A DNA stretch of 64,000 nt from Planococcus liqunii (GTDB lineage: Bacteria; Bacillota; Bacilli; Bacillales_A; Planococcaceae): NCBI RefSeq assembly GCF_030413595.1, contig NZ_CP129238.1, positions 620,001-684,000 on the forward strand. Reading direction: 5' to 3'. Numbering within the stretch: position 1 is the stretch's first letter; every line of letters begins with the position of its first letter. Below, piece after piece: positions 8,014 to 16,585 of this stretch. Made by a program: the position numbers and the translations under genes. The notes below the pieces were generated by a model, which saw only the letters and a list, made by a program, of their open reading frames with translations, was not told where the DNA came from and did no database searches.

Positions 8014-10116
8014 ATGAAAAAAATTCATAAATTATTGGTTTTGCCGCTGGTGATCGCCGCCTTGGTGGTTTCTTCACTGGCAGCCGGCGCAGGAGCAGCA
8101 AAAGCGCAAAACTCGGCGGCCGATTTGGTGATTCTTCAAAACGTGCCTGAAGTCGAAGTCGACAGCAACGGGGAACTCACATTAAAAGCCGTGCATTTGT
8201 ATGAAGACGGACACTTTTTGGGGGCTTCGGAAGGATTGGAATGGAGTTCGACGAATAAAACCGTAGCTTCTGTAGACGCCGAAGGTACGGTAACGGTTCT
8301 TGGAAAACCGGGGAAAACGTTTATCACAGTAACCGACGGCAGCTACACGGATCGAATCGCCGTGCAGGTAAAGCCGGATGGGTCCGCTAAAACCGGCAAA
8401 GGCAAACCGCCGGTAAAGGTGTCGGTAATTAAAAGCGGCGGAGAGCGCTATAACTTGATCGAAAAAGCAGTAGCCGGCATGACGATGGAGGAGAAAGTCG
8501 GCCAGATGCTGATGCCGGATTTCAGAAACTGGAAAGGGCAAAACGTCACACAGCTACTTCCAGAAATTGAGCAACTGGTGAAGCAATACCATCTGGGCGG
8601 GGTCATCTTGTTCCGTGAAAACGTCGTAACGACTGAACAGACAACAAAGCTTGTGGCGGACTATCAGGAAGCGGCAGAAAAATACGGCCTCTTGATGACG
8701 ATTGACCAAGAAGGCGGCATCGTGACGCGTCTGCAGTCCGGAACCGATATGCCGGGAAGCATGGCGCTGGGAGCGACGCGCTCTGCAGAAATTACGGAGA
8801 ATGTGGGGAACGCAATTGGCGAAGAGCTTTCCGCTCTTGGCATTAACATGAACTTTGCCCCGTCATTTGATATCAACAACAATCCGGACAACCCGGTCAT
8901 CGGCGTCCGTTCATTCGGCGAAAATCCGGAACTGGTCGCGGAACTGGGTGTAGCTTATACGAAAGGGCTGCAAGCTTCCGGAACTGCTGCGACTGCGAAA
9001 CATTTCCCGGGACACGGTGACACAGCGACCGATTCCCATATCGGCTTGCCGGAAGTGCCATATGATTTGGAACGATTGAAAGCAGTTGAATTGTACCCGT
9101 TCCAAAAAGCGATGGAAGCGGGCATTGATGCCATCATGACCGCGCACGTGACGTTCCCGAAAGTGGACGGCACAAAAGTCATTTCGAAAAAAGACGGCAG
9201 TGAAATCACGTTGCCGGCTACGCTCTCACACAAAGTACTAACGGAATTGATGCGGGATGAAATGGGCTATGAAGGCGTCATTTTCACCGATGCCTTGAAT
9301 ATGCAGGCGATTGCCGACCATTTCGGACCGGTTGAAGCCGTGATCCGTGCGGTCAATGCTGGAAGCGATATCGTCCTCATGCCGGTTGGGCTTGAAAGTG
9401 TCGCAAACGGTTTATACGAAGCGGTCCGTTCAGGAGAAATTTCCGAAGACCGCATCGAATCTTCAGCCAAGCGCATCCTGGCATTGAAATTAAAGCGCGG
9501 CATTGTGAAAGAAGAAACACCGAAGCCGGTTGAAGAAAAAGTGGCCAATGCGCTGCAGGTGGTCGGCTCGGAAGAACATCAGCAAGTTGAACGCGAAGCA
9601 TCGGAAAAATCTATTACGCTTGTGAAAAATGAAGGCGTATTGCCGCTGGCACCAAATCCCGAAGACTTAGTGGTGGTTGTCGGAAATGCCTATTCCGATG
9701 AACTTTATGCAGGATTGAAAGCGCGCCATGGCAACACCATCTGGATTCAAAAAGATAATTTATTGACCGAGCAGGAACTGGCCCAAGTCCAAGCTGCAAA
9801 AGCAGTGGTAGTCGGAACGCGTACATCCACTGTCTCGCAGCGTTCGCCGAACAGCGGACAAATGAAAATGGCCAACCAGATTATTGCCTCTACCGATGCA
9901 CCAGTCATTGCAGTCGGCATCCAAAATCCATACGATATTATGGCTTATCCGGAAGTGGATGCGTATTTGACGCAATACAGCTTCCGAACAGCAAGCTACG
10001 AAGCGATGGCTTCAACGATTCTAGGGCAATTGTCACCAACCGGAAAATTGCCGGTAACCATTCCGGATCTCGCAGGCGGCACACTTTATGAATACGGACA
10101 CGGTTTGACTTACTAA
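8014..10116 (+). CDS. nagZ: Secreted beta-N-acetylglucosaminidase, GH3
   Basis: A 700-residue exported GH3 enzyme. After a signal peptide (about 1-32) comes a beta-rich Ig-like (Big_2-type) domain at roughly 45-125, then the GH3 barrel. The general acid/base segment HFPGHGDTATDSH is at residues 330-342 and the nucleophile is Asp426 in FTDALNMQ. A C-terminal alpha/beta domain follows, as in the two-domain NagZ of B. subtilis. It trims GlcNAc from the non-reducing end of muropeptides or GlcNAc-MurNAc chains outside the cell. The extra N-terminal Ig-like domain is not part of the minimal enzyme and may anchor it to the wall. It lies between amiE and namZ, with short gaps, in one operon. Confidence 0.92.
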   Translation: MKKIHKLLVLPLVIAALVVSSLAAGAGAAKAQNSAADLVILQNVPEVEVDSNGELTLKAVHLYEDGHFLGASEGLEWSSTNKTVASVDAEGTVTVLGKPGKTFITVTDGSYTDRIAVQVKPDGSAKTGKGKPPVKVSVIKSGGERYNLIEKAVAGMTMEEKVGQMLMPDFRNWKGQNVTQLLPEIEQLVKQYHLGGVILFRENVVTTEQTTKLVADYQEAAEKYGLLMTIDQEGGIVTRLQSGTDMPGSMALGATRSAEITENVGNAIGEELSALGINMNFAPSFDINNNPDNPVIGVRSFGENPELVAELGVAYTKGLQASGTAATAKHFPGHGDTATDSHIGLPEVPYDLERLKAVELYPFQKAMEAGIDAIMTAHVTFPKVDGTKVISKKDGSEITLPATLSHKVLTELMRDEMGYEGVIFTDALNMQAIADHFGPVEAVIRAVNAGSDIVLMPVGLESVANGLYEAVRSGEISEDRIESSAKRILALKLKRGIVKEETPKPVEEKVANALQVVGSEEHQQVEREASEKSITLVKNEGVLPLAPNPEDLVVVVGNAYSDELYAGLKARHGNTIWIQKDNLLTEQELAQVQAAKAVVVGTRTSTVSQRSPNSGQMKMANQIIASTDAPVIAVGIQNPYDIMAYPEVDAYLTQYSFRTASYEAMASTILGQLSPTGKLPVTIPDLAGGTLYEYGHGLTY

Positions 10117-10136
10117 ACGGATAGGGAGAGATGACT

Positions 10137-11396
10137 TTGAAAAAATGGATTGTAATGCTGCTCACCGCCATGCTCGTTTTATCTACACTTTCGATCGCAT
10201 TCGCCAATCATGACAACGGCAACGGCAAATCGAAAGACCGCGGCAAAGGCAAAAAAGACCAATTTGCCATCGGAATCGAAGTGCTGCTGGAAGACCAGAA
10301 ACACTTGATCGAAGGGAAAAACGTCGGGCTGATCACCAACCCGACAGGCGTGGATAAAGACTTGAACAGCATCGTGGACCTTTTGCACAATGATCCCGAT
10401 GTGAATCTGACGGCATTGTACGGGCCGGAACACGGTGTGCGCGGGGATGCGCAGGCTGGGCAATATGTAGAATTCTATAATGATGAAGTGACCGGCCTTC
10501 CGGTTTACAGCCTATACGGCTCTACCAGAAAACCGACACAGGAAATGCTTGAAGGCGTTGACGTGCTGCTGTTTGATATCCAGGACGTCGGCACTCGTTT
10601 CTATACGTACATCTATACGATGGCGCTAGCGATGGAAGCGGCCAAAGAAAAAGGCATTCCGTTTATCGTGCTTGACCGTCCGAACCCACAAGGCGGCGTT
10701 AAAGTGGAAGGGCCGGTGCTTGATCCGAAATTCGCTTCATTTGTCGGGCAATACGCGATTCCGCTTCGCCACGGCATGACGGTCGGCGAATTGGCTGGAC
10801 TGTTCAATGAAGAATTTGGCATCGGTGCCGACCTGACCGTCGTCAAAATGAAAGGCTGGAAGCGGAACATGTTCTACGATGAAACCGGGCTGGAATTTGT
10901 CGCACCTTCACCGAACATGCCAACACTTGAAACGGCTCTAGCCTATCCGGGAACCGCTTTGATTGAAGGCACGAACGTGTCGGAAGGCAGAGGCACGACC
11001 AAGCCATTCGAATACATCGGCGCACCGTTCATCAACAGCACCGAACTGGCAAAAGAATTGAATGCGCTGGAATTGCAAGGCGTCGCTTTCCGCGCAGCCT
11101 CGTTCACTCCGGCATTCTCGAAACACTCCGGCAAACTGTCGCACGGCATCCAAGTCCATATCACGGACCGCGACGCATACCTGCCGGTTGAAACCGGACT
11201 CCACATCGTCAAAACGATTTATGATCTGTATCCGGGCGAAGTTACATTGACTGCGTTCTTCAACAATTTGATCGGCAACGACTGGATTGCCCAAGGCATC
11301 AAAGACGGCATGACCGTTGAAGAAATGAAAAAACAATGGAAACCGGAACTGAAAGAGTTCGAGAAAGTCAGAAAGAATTACTTGCTGTATAAATAG
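10137..11396 (+). CDS. namZ: Exo-beta-N-acetylmuramidase (DUF1343, GH171)
   Basis: About 419 residues with a signal peptide ending near AFANHD and a following basic linker, then the DUF1343 domain (NPTGVDKDL, YGPEHGVRGDAQAG, QDVGTRFYTYIYTMA, VLDRPNPQGG, SPNMPTLETALAYPGT, EGTNVSEGRGTTKPFE). NamZ of B. subtilis removes MurNAc from the non-reducing end of peptide-free glycans, complementing NagZ and AmiE. I take TTG 10137 as start, because GGGAG at 10124 is then 8 bases away; ATG at 10131 would be only 2 bases from it. A terminator ends the amiE-nagZ-namZ group. Confidence 0.9.
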   Translation: MKKWIVMLLTAMLVLSTLSIAFANHDNGNGKSKDRGKGKKDQFAIGIEVLLEDQKHLIEGKNVGLITNPTGVDKDLNSIVDLLHNDPDVNLTALYGPEHGVRGDAQAGQYVEFYNDEVTGLPVYSLYGSTRKPTQEMLEGVDVLLFDIQDVGTRFYTYIYTMALAMEAAKEKGIPFIVLDRPNPQGGVKVEGPVLDPKFASFVGQYAIPLRHGMTVGELAGLFNEEFGIGADLTVVKMKGWKRNMFYDETGLEFVAPSPNMPTLETALAYPGTALIEGTNVSEGRGTTKPFEYIGAPFINSTELAKELNALELQGVAFRAASFTPAFSKHSGKLSHGIQVHITDRDAYLPVETGLHIVKTIYDLYPGEVTLTAFFNNLIGNDWIAQGIKDGMTVEEMKKQWKPELKEFEKVRKNYLLYK

Positions 11397-11401
11397 GAAG
11401 G

Positions 11402-11437
11402 AAAGAGCTGCAGACCCCAAAGTCTGCAGCTTTTTTC
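11402..11437 (+). terminator. Terminator of the amiE-nagZ-namZ operon
   Basis: A 10-bp stem AGCTGCAGAC/GTCTGCAGCT with a six-base loop is followed by TTTTTTC, just after the namZ stop. Confidence 0.88.
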
Positions 11438-11496
11438 TTTTTCCTGATGCCGTATGTCCAAGTAACTGAATTATTTTTTTCTATTTGAAGTAAAAA

Positions 11497-11510
11497 GAAA
11501 ACGCATACAT
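11497..11510 (+). promoter_or_regulatory. Possible CcpA cre site upstream of nagE
   Basis: AGAAAACGCATACA agrees with the cre consensus TGWAANCGNTNWCA at 12 of 14 positions and lies just upstream of the promoter. A role in carbon catabolite control is inference. Confidence 0.35.
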
Positions 11511-11530
11511 TTTTTTATGAAAACGTCAAA

Positions 11531-11565
11531 TTGGTATAGACATCTATACATATTAACTCTATAGT
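11531..11565 (+). promoter_or_regulatory. nagE promoter with NagR (YvoA) operator
   Basis: A perfect 16-bp palindrome GTATAGACATCTATAC at 11534-11549, preceded by TTG, closely resembles the dre sites bound by B. subtilis NagR/YvoA (TTGGTATAGACAACT-like). The promoter is TAGACA (11537-11542), 17-bp spacer, TATAGT (11560-11565), so the -35 lies inside the operator. NagR binding would block RNA polymerase. The regulator gene lies 4 kb downstream in the same cluster. Confidence 0.8.
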
Positions 11566-11600
11566 AAAAATTAAGACTAAGAAAAAAGAGGTGGATTCAC

Positions 11601-13508
11601 TTGTTCAGTTTTCTGCAGAAAATAGGGAAATCATTGATGTTCCCGATCGCAACATTGCCGGCAGCGGCTTTGCTCCTGCGGTTTGGCCAGGATGACTTGC
11701 TCGGCATTCCGTTCTTATCGGCAGCCGGTGCGGGAATCATCGACAACCTTGCCATCATTTTTGCCATCGGTATCGCTTTCGGGCTTGCCCATGACAGCAA
11801 CGGCGGGGCGGCGCTTGCGGGTGCCATTGCTTATCTCGTATTGACTTCAGCGATTGTCACAATCAATGAATCAATCAATATGGGCGTATTTGCCGGAATC
11901 CTTTCCGGGATTGTCGGCGGGCTATTATACAATAAATTCTATAACGTGAAGTTCCCGGCCTGGCTCGCGTTCTTTGGAGGACGGCGCTTTGTTCCGATTA
12001 TAACCGCTGCCACCATGACGGTGCTGGCAGGGATATTAGGCTACGCATGGCCGCCGATCCAGGATTTGATCGACAGCGCAGGCGACTGGATTTTAAACGC
12101 AGGCATGTTCGGGGTAGGGGCTTATGGTTTCTTCAACCGTTTGCTGTTGCCAACCGGATTGCACCACGTCATCAACACGATTGTCTGGTTTGATTTTGGT
12201 ACATTCACGGACGCGACGGGAGAAGTCGTGCGCGGTGAGATCAACCGTTTCCTAAAAGGGGACCCGACAGCGGGGCCGTTCCTTTCCGGTTTTTTCCCAA
12301 TCATGATGTTCGGGCTTCCGGCAGCATGTTTGGCTATGTATGCAGCAGCTAAAAAAGAACGCAAAGCGATTGTTGGCGGGATGCTGTTCAGTATCGGTTT
12401 CACGTCATTCCTTACTGGGATCACGGAACCAATCGAATTCTCATTCATGTTCTTATCGCCATTGTTGTATGTTGTCCATGCTTTATTGACAGGCGTATCG
12501 ATGATGATTGCTTATGCACTTGATGTCCATCACGGCTTCGGATTCTCGGCAGGCGCCATCGACTTTGTTCTGAACTACGGGCTGGCACAGAATCCGCTGG
12601 TGCTCCTGGTTATGGGACTCGGAACCGGTGTCATCTACTTTGCCATTTTCTACTTCCTGATTGTCAAACTGGATCTGAAAACGCCTGGGCGTGAAGACGA
12701 AGATGCAGAAGACGGCAATGCAGATACGGGCAATAAAGGAATCGACATCAGAGCGTATCACACAATCGAAGCGCTTGGCGGCGCCGAAAACATTGCGGCA
12801 GTTGATTATTGCACAACGCGTCTTCGTATGTCTGTAAAAGACGCAGACCGGGTAAATGAAAAAGAACTGAAGCGCCACGGAGCAATGGGTGTTATGAAAG
12901 TGAATAAAACAAACGTCCAAGTGGTAATCGGAACAGCTGTTGAATTCTTGGCAGACGCCATGAAGAAACGCTTGGCCAATGGCAACCCGGCGCCTGAAAG
13001 CTTGAACGTGCCGGAAGAAGAAATGTCCACAGAACCTGAAATGGTGAAAGAAATCCGTGCAGAAGACTTTGCGATGCCGATTGACGGAGAAATCATCCCG
13101 TTGTCCGAAGTGCCGGATGAAGTATTTGCCAAAGCGATGATGGGGCCAGGATTCGGAATTGTGCCATCGGGCAACACGCTGCATTCACCGGTTGATGGCC
13201 GCGTAGTTACCGTTTTCCCGACGAAGCACGCCATCGGCATTGAAACGGATACCGGCATCGAAATCCTGATTCATGTAGGGCTCGATACGGTCAAACTGAA
13301 CGGCGAAGGTTTTGAGACCCTCGTGGAACAAGGCCAGCTGGTTCAGCGCGGAGATGCATTATTGAAAATGGATCTGACTTATCTTGGAGCTAATGCACCT
13401 TCGGTGGTTACACCGGTCATTTTCACTAACTTGACAGGTCAGGAGCTTGAAGTGCTGAAAAAAGGTTCTCAAAAACAAGGCACTGTTTCGATCTTAAGAA
13501 TTCAATAA
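11601..13508 (+). CDS. nagE: PTS N-acetylglucosamine transporter, EIICBA fusion
   Basis: A 635-residue three-domain PTS permease. EIIC occupies about 1-360 (GFTSFLTGITEPIEFSFMF, LDVHHGFGFSAGAIDF), EIIB about 380-460 with the phosphocysteine at 404 (DYCTTRLRMS), and EIIA-Glc type about 490-635 with the active His558 (ILIHVGLDTVKL) and a second conserved His in PTKHAIGIE. It takes up and phosphorylates GlcNAc to GlcNAc-6-P. The start is TTG after AAGAGGTGG. The operator upstream fits a NagR target. Its EIIA domain could also phosphorylate MurP, which has none. EIICB without EIIA is the B. subtilis NagP form; the full fusion seen here is the E. coli NagE form. Confidence 0.9.
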   Translation: MFSFLQKIGKSLMFPIATLPAAALLLRFGQDDLLGIPFLSAAGAGIIDNLAIIFAIGIAFGLAHDSNGGAALAGAIAYLVLTSAIVTINESINMGVFAGILSGIVGGLLYNKFYNVKFPAWLAFFGGRRFVPIITAATMTVLAGILGYAWPPIQDLIDSAGDWILNAGMFGVGAYGFFNRLLLPTGLHHVINTIVWFDFGTFTDATGEVVRGEINRFLKGDPTAGPFLSGFFPIMMFGLPAACLAMYAAAKKERKAIVGGMLFSIGFTSFLTGITEPIEFSFMFLSPLLYVVHALLTGVSMMIAYALDVHHGFGFSAGAIDFVLNYGLAQNPLVLLVMGLGTGVIYFAIFYFLIVKLDLKTPGREDEDAEDGNADTGNKGIDIRAYHTIEALGGAENIAAVDYCTTRLRMSVKDADRVNEKELKRHGAMGVMKVNKTNVQVVIGTAVEFLADAMKKRLANGNPAPESLNVPEEEMSTEPEMVKEIRAEDFAMPIDGEIIPLSEVPDEVFAKAMMGPGFGIVPSGNTLHSPVDGRVVTVFPTKHAIGIETDTGIEILIHVGLDTVKLNGEGFETLVEQGQLVQRGDALLKMDLTYLGANAPSVVTPVIFTNLTGQELEVLKKGSQKQGTVSILRIQ

Positions 13509-13510
13509 AC

Positions 13511-13543
13511 AAAAAAACAGTGGAGCTCACCCCTCCACTGTTT
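13511..13543 (+). terminator. Hairpin after nagE, weak terminator
   Basis: A 10-bp stem AACAGTGGAG/CTCCACTGTT directly follows the nagE stop, but the trailing T run is only three bases long. Confidence 0.55.
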
Positions 13544-13573
13544 GCAGTTAAGGCACTTACAGGGCGATAAAAC

Positions 13574-13610
13574 AAAACCAGGAAACTCATCCGTGATGTT
13601 CCTGGTTTTT
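13574..13610 (+). terminator. Terminator-like hairpin immediately before the nagA ribosome site
   Basis: A 9-bp stem AACCAGGAA/TTCCTGGTT followed by five T residues ends only three bases before the AAGGAGAGG site of nagA. It could terminate nagE transcripts, attenuate nagA, or protect the 5' end of a processed nagA mRNA. No separate nagA promoter is obvious between the two hairpins. Confidence 0.7.
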
Positions 13611-13628
13611 CGTAAGGAGAGGCAAAAA

Positions 13629-14798
13629 ATGAAGAAAACCATTTTGATTTCATCTATTCATATTGCGGATGCAAAAAACGAACCGTTTCTTGGAGATGTC
13701 TACCTGGAGGACGGGAAAATTGCAGCAATCGCTCCGTCACTTGCAAAAGAAGCGGATCTCCATATTGATGCAGCCGGAAAAGATTGGACACTCGTTCCGG
13801 GATTTATCGACGTCCACATCCACGGTGCGGCAGGTTTTGATGCTATGGACGCGACGCCGGAAGCGCTGAGCGGCATGGCGAGCGCTTTGCCAAAAGAAGG
13901 CACGACAAGCTTTTTGGCGACGACAATGACCCAATCCGATGAAGCTGTATCGCAAGCGCTTCAAAATGCAAGCGGATTTGAATCAGGTGATGGCCAGGCC
14001 GAAATGGTGGGCATCCACCTGGAAGGTCCGTTCATTTCGAAAAAGCAGCCGGGTGCACAGCCGGTGGAACACATCATTCCGCCATCGACTGAACTGTTTC
14101 AGAAATGGCAGAGCCTGAGCGGCGACCGCATCAAGCTCGTGACGATGGCGCCGGAAACAGAAGGCGGCTATGGCTTTGTCGACGAAGTGACGTCCACCGG
14201 TGTGATTGCTTCCATTGGCCATTCAGACGGCACCTGGGAAGAAATGCAGCATGCCATTTCGGTTGGCGCAAGCCATGTGACGCATCTCTACAACCAGATG
14301 AGTGCATTCCATCACCGGGAACCGGGCGTCGTAGGAACGGCTTTGGTGGACAAACGCTTGTCGGTAGAAATCATTGCGGACTTTATTCACAGCCATCCGA
14401 AGTCGGTAGAGCTGGCGTTCCGCCAAATTGGGGCTGATCGCCTCGTCTTGATCACCGACGCTATGCGGGCAAAAGGGCTTAAGCCGGGTACGTATGATTT
14501 GGGCGGGCAAGATGTATTCGTTACTGAAAACGGCGCGCGGCTGGAAAGCGGCGCTCTCGCCGGGAGCATTCTGACGATGGATGAAGCGATGAAAAACGTG
14601 CAATCGTGCACAGACTGTTCGATTTCGGAACTGGTTGCCGTCACTTCTTACAACGCAGCAAAAAAATTGGGCTTATCCCATAAAGGAAGCATCGAAAGAG
14701 GCAAAGACGCCGACTTGGTCATTCTTGATGAACATTTGGATGTGCAGCTGACAATTTGCCGCGGCACCATTGCGTATAAGAAGGAGGGGCTGGCATGA
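13629..14798 (+). CDS. nagA: N-acetylglucosamine-6-phosphate deacetylase
   Basis: A 389-residue amidohydrolase that converts GlcNAc-6-P to glucosamine-6-P and acetate. The metal motif PGFIDVHIHGAAGFD, the GTTSFLATTMT segment, HLEGPFIS, the ASIGHSDGT histidine, THLYNQMSAFHHREPGVVG and the catalytic aspartate in LITDAM are all present. The start is set by AAGGAGAGG; the frame is open further upstream only through the hairpin. Its last four bases overlap the start of nagB (ATGA), so the two are translationally coupled. It receives GlcNAc-6-P both from the nagE transporter and from MurQ. Confidence 0.95.
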   Translation: MKKTILISSIHIADAKNEPFLGDVYLEDGKIAAIAPSLAKEADLHIDAAGKDWTLVPGFIDVHIHGAAGFDAMDATPEALSGMASALPKEGTTSFLATTMTQSDEAVSQALQNASGFESGDGQAEMVGIHLEGPFISKKQPGAQPVEHIIPPSTELFQKWQSLSGDRIKLVTMAPETEGGYGFVDEVTSTGVIASIGHSDGTWEEMQHAISVGASHVTHLYNQMSAFHHREPGVVGTALVDKRLSVEIIADFIHSHPKSVELAFRQIGADRLVLITDAMRAKGLKPGTYDLGGQDVFVTENGARLESGALAGSILTMDEAMKNVQSCTDCSISELVAVTSYNAAKKLGLSHKGSIERGKDADLVILDEHLDVQLTICRGTIAYKKEGLA

Positions 14799-15535
14799 AT
14801 GTGATTGTGGTGGAAAACTACGATGAAATGAGCCTGCGCGCTGCAGAAATCGTGGAACAGCAAGTTTTGAAAAATGCAAAATCGATTCTCGGACTAGCTA
14901 CCGGTTCCACTCCGCTCGGCCTTTATGGCAAAATGGTTGAGGGGTTTAAAAACCGTGGCGTTTCCTATGAGCAGATCAAGACCGTCAATCTCGACGAATA
15001 CCAAGGACTGAATCGCAACCATCCGAACAGCTACCATAGTTTCATGTACGAAAATTTATTCAAACACATCAACATTCAGATGCGCAATACCTATCTTCCG
15101 GATGGGCAAGCCCGCTCGGTGGAAGAGGAATGCGTTCGCTACGAGGCGCTGATTGACCGGATCGGCCCGGTGCATTTGCAGATTCTCGGAATGGGGACGA
15201 ATGGCCATATCGGATTCAACGAACCGGGTACCCCTGAAGACAGTTTGACGCATTGCGTCGAACTCGATGAATCCACACGCAAAAACAATGCCCGCTTTTT
15301 TGAATCACAGGAAGCCGTGCCGACGCATGCAATAACGATGGGAATCACTTCGATTTTAAAAAGTGACCGCATTTTGTTGCTGGCATCCGGGAAGAAAAAA
15401 GCCCCAGCCGTCAAAAAGCTGATGGAACAGCAAGTAAGCGAAGATTTTCCGGCTTCGTTTTTATGGAACCATGACGATGTGACACTTATTGCAGACCGGG
15501 ATGCCTATCAATTGGTGGAACCAGAAAGGCAGTGA
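14795..15535 (+). CDS. nagB: Glucosamine-6-phosphate deaminase
   Basis: A 246-residue, single-domain NagB of the short Gram-positive type. Asp67 (VNLDEY), the GTNGHIGFNEPG segment with His138 and Glu143, and the ATGSTPLGLY phosphate loop are intact. It turns glucosamine-6-P into fructose-6-P and ammonia, the last step of the salvage route. The C-terminal allosteric extension seen in E. coli NagB is absent. It overlaps nagA and nagR by four bases on either side, so the three form a tightly coupled unit. Confidence 0.95.
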   Translation: MNVIVVENYDEMSLRAAEIVEQQVLKNAKSILGLATGSTPLGLYGKMVEGFKNRGVSYEQIKTVNLDEYQGLNRNHPNSYHSFMYENLFKHINIQMRNTYLPDGQARSVEEECVRYEALIDRIGPVHLQILGMGTNGHIGFNEPGTPEDSLTHCVELDESTRKNNARFFESQEAVPTHAITMGITSILKSDRILLLASGKKKAPAVKKLMEQQVSEDFPASFLWNHDDVTLIADRDAYQLVEPERQ

Positions 15536-16260
15536 TCGCGGTGCTCGATAAACAATCCCATATCCCGATGTATGTCCAAATCGAAGAAGAGCTGAAGCGC
15601 CGGATTAAAGACGGCGAAGTGGCGGTGGGGACAGCGATTCCGTCAGAACGGGAATTGACCGAGCAGTTTGGCGTCAGCCGCATGACCGTCCGCCAGTCCA
15701 TCACCAATCTGGTGAATGAAGGTTTGCTGTACCGGGAAAAAGGGCGCGGCACCTTTGTCGCTTCGCAGAAAGTCGAACAGCCCCTGAACGGCTTGACGAG
15801 CTTTACGGAAGATATGAAAGCCCGCGGGCTGACGCCAAGCAACAAAGTCATCCAGTTTGAAAAAATGCTGCCGGAGCCAGACATTTCCGCAGAGCTTCAG
15901 CTGAAGCCAAGCGAGGAAGTGTTCAAGGTTGAACGGATCCGCTACGCCAATGAAAAGCCGATGGCGCTCGAACGGACGTATTTGCCGGCCAAACTGTTTC
16001 CAGGCCTTGACGAACAGGCATTGGACGGTTCGCTGTATTCGCTCATTGAGTCGGGCCAGCAGTCCATCAGCCATGCTTCCCAGCGCATGGAAGCGGCACT
16101 TGTCCGCAAAGAAGAAGCGGAGCTGCTTCAAATCGCCATGCCGTCCGCCATTCTGATTATTGAACGGATTTCTTATTTAACAAACGGCACGCCGTTTGAA
16201 GTGGTCCGCAGCATTTACCGTGCGGACCGGTACAAATTCGTCACCGAAATTCAACGCTAA
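15532..16260 (+). CDS. nagR: GntR/HutC-family repressor NagR (YvoA)
   Basis: A 242-residue regulator with an N-terminal winged helix (about 5-75, with IPSERELTEQFGVSRMTVRQ) and a C-terminal UTRA effector domain (about 95-238). B. subtilis NagR/YvoA has the same build, binds GlcN-6-P or GlcNAc-6-P, and represses nagAB and nagP. The palindrome before nagE is a probable target. The GTG at 15532 overlaps the nagB stop; a second in-frame GTG at 15541 is a possible alternative start with better spacing from AAAGG. Confidence 0.9.
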   Translation: MIAVLDKQSHIPMYVQIEEELKRRIKDGEVAVGTAIPSERELTEQFGVSRMTVRQSITNLVNEGLLYREKGRGTFVASQKVEQPLNGLTSFTEDMKARGLTPSNKVIQFEKMLPEPDISAELQLKPSEEVFKVERIRYANEKPMALERTYLPAKLFPGLDEQALDGSLYSLIESGQQSISHASQRMEAALVRKEEAELLQIAMPSAILIIERISYLTNGTPFEVVRSIYRADRYKFVTEIQR

Positions 16261-16288
16261 AAACAAACCCAAAGGAGAACTGAAAAAC

Positions 16289-16555
16289 ATGATTGAAAAA
16301 AACTATACTATTACAAGCGATGAGGGCCTTCACGCCCGTCCGGCTTCACGCCTAGTACAGACCGTTACACCATTCTCAGCCGATGTGAAATTGGAGTTTA
16401 AAGACAAGCAAGTAAACATGAAATCCATCATGGGCGTCATGTCGCTTGGCATTTCAAAAGGCAAAGAAATCAAAATCATTGCAGATGGCAAAGACGAAGA
16501 AAAACTGATGGCTGCAGTGGATGAACTCATTGTAGGCGAAGGCCTCGGAGCGTAA
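16289..16555 (+). CDS. ptsH: Phosphocarrier protein HPr
   Basis: An 88-residue HPr with the PEP-dependent site His15 (EGLHARPAS) and the regulatory Ser46 (MKSIMGVMS) that HPr kinase modifies for CcpA control. AAAGGAG precedes the ATG at 16289. The gene follows nagR by 28 bases, and there is no ptsI (enzyme I) beside it, unlike the usual ptsHI pair. It is therefore either the only HPr gene displaced into the nag operon or a second copy dedicated to amino-sugar PTS transport. Both key residues are present, so it should work in transport and regulation. Confidence 0.93.
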   Translation: MIEKNYTITSDEGLHARPASRLVQTVTPFSADVKLEFKDKQVNMKSIMGVMSLGISKGKEIKIIADGKDEEKLMAAVDELIVGEGLGA

Positions 16556-16585
16556 ACATTCTTTGAAGACAGGAGCGGATGAGGC

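Noticed and set aside
13542-13628. N-terminal extension of NagA
   Set aside because: The extra codons translate the terminator hairpin; the AAGGAGAGG site at 13613 fixes the start at 13629.
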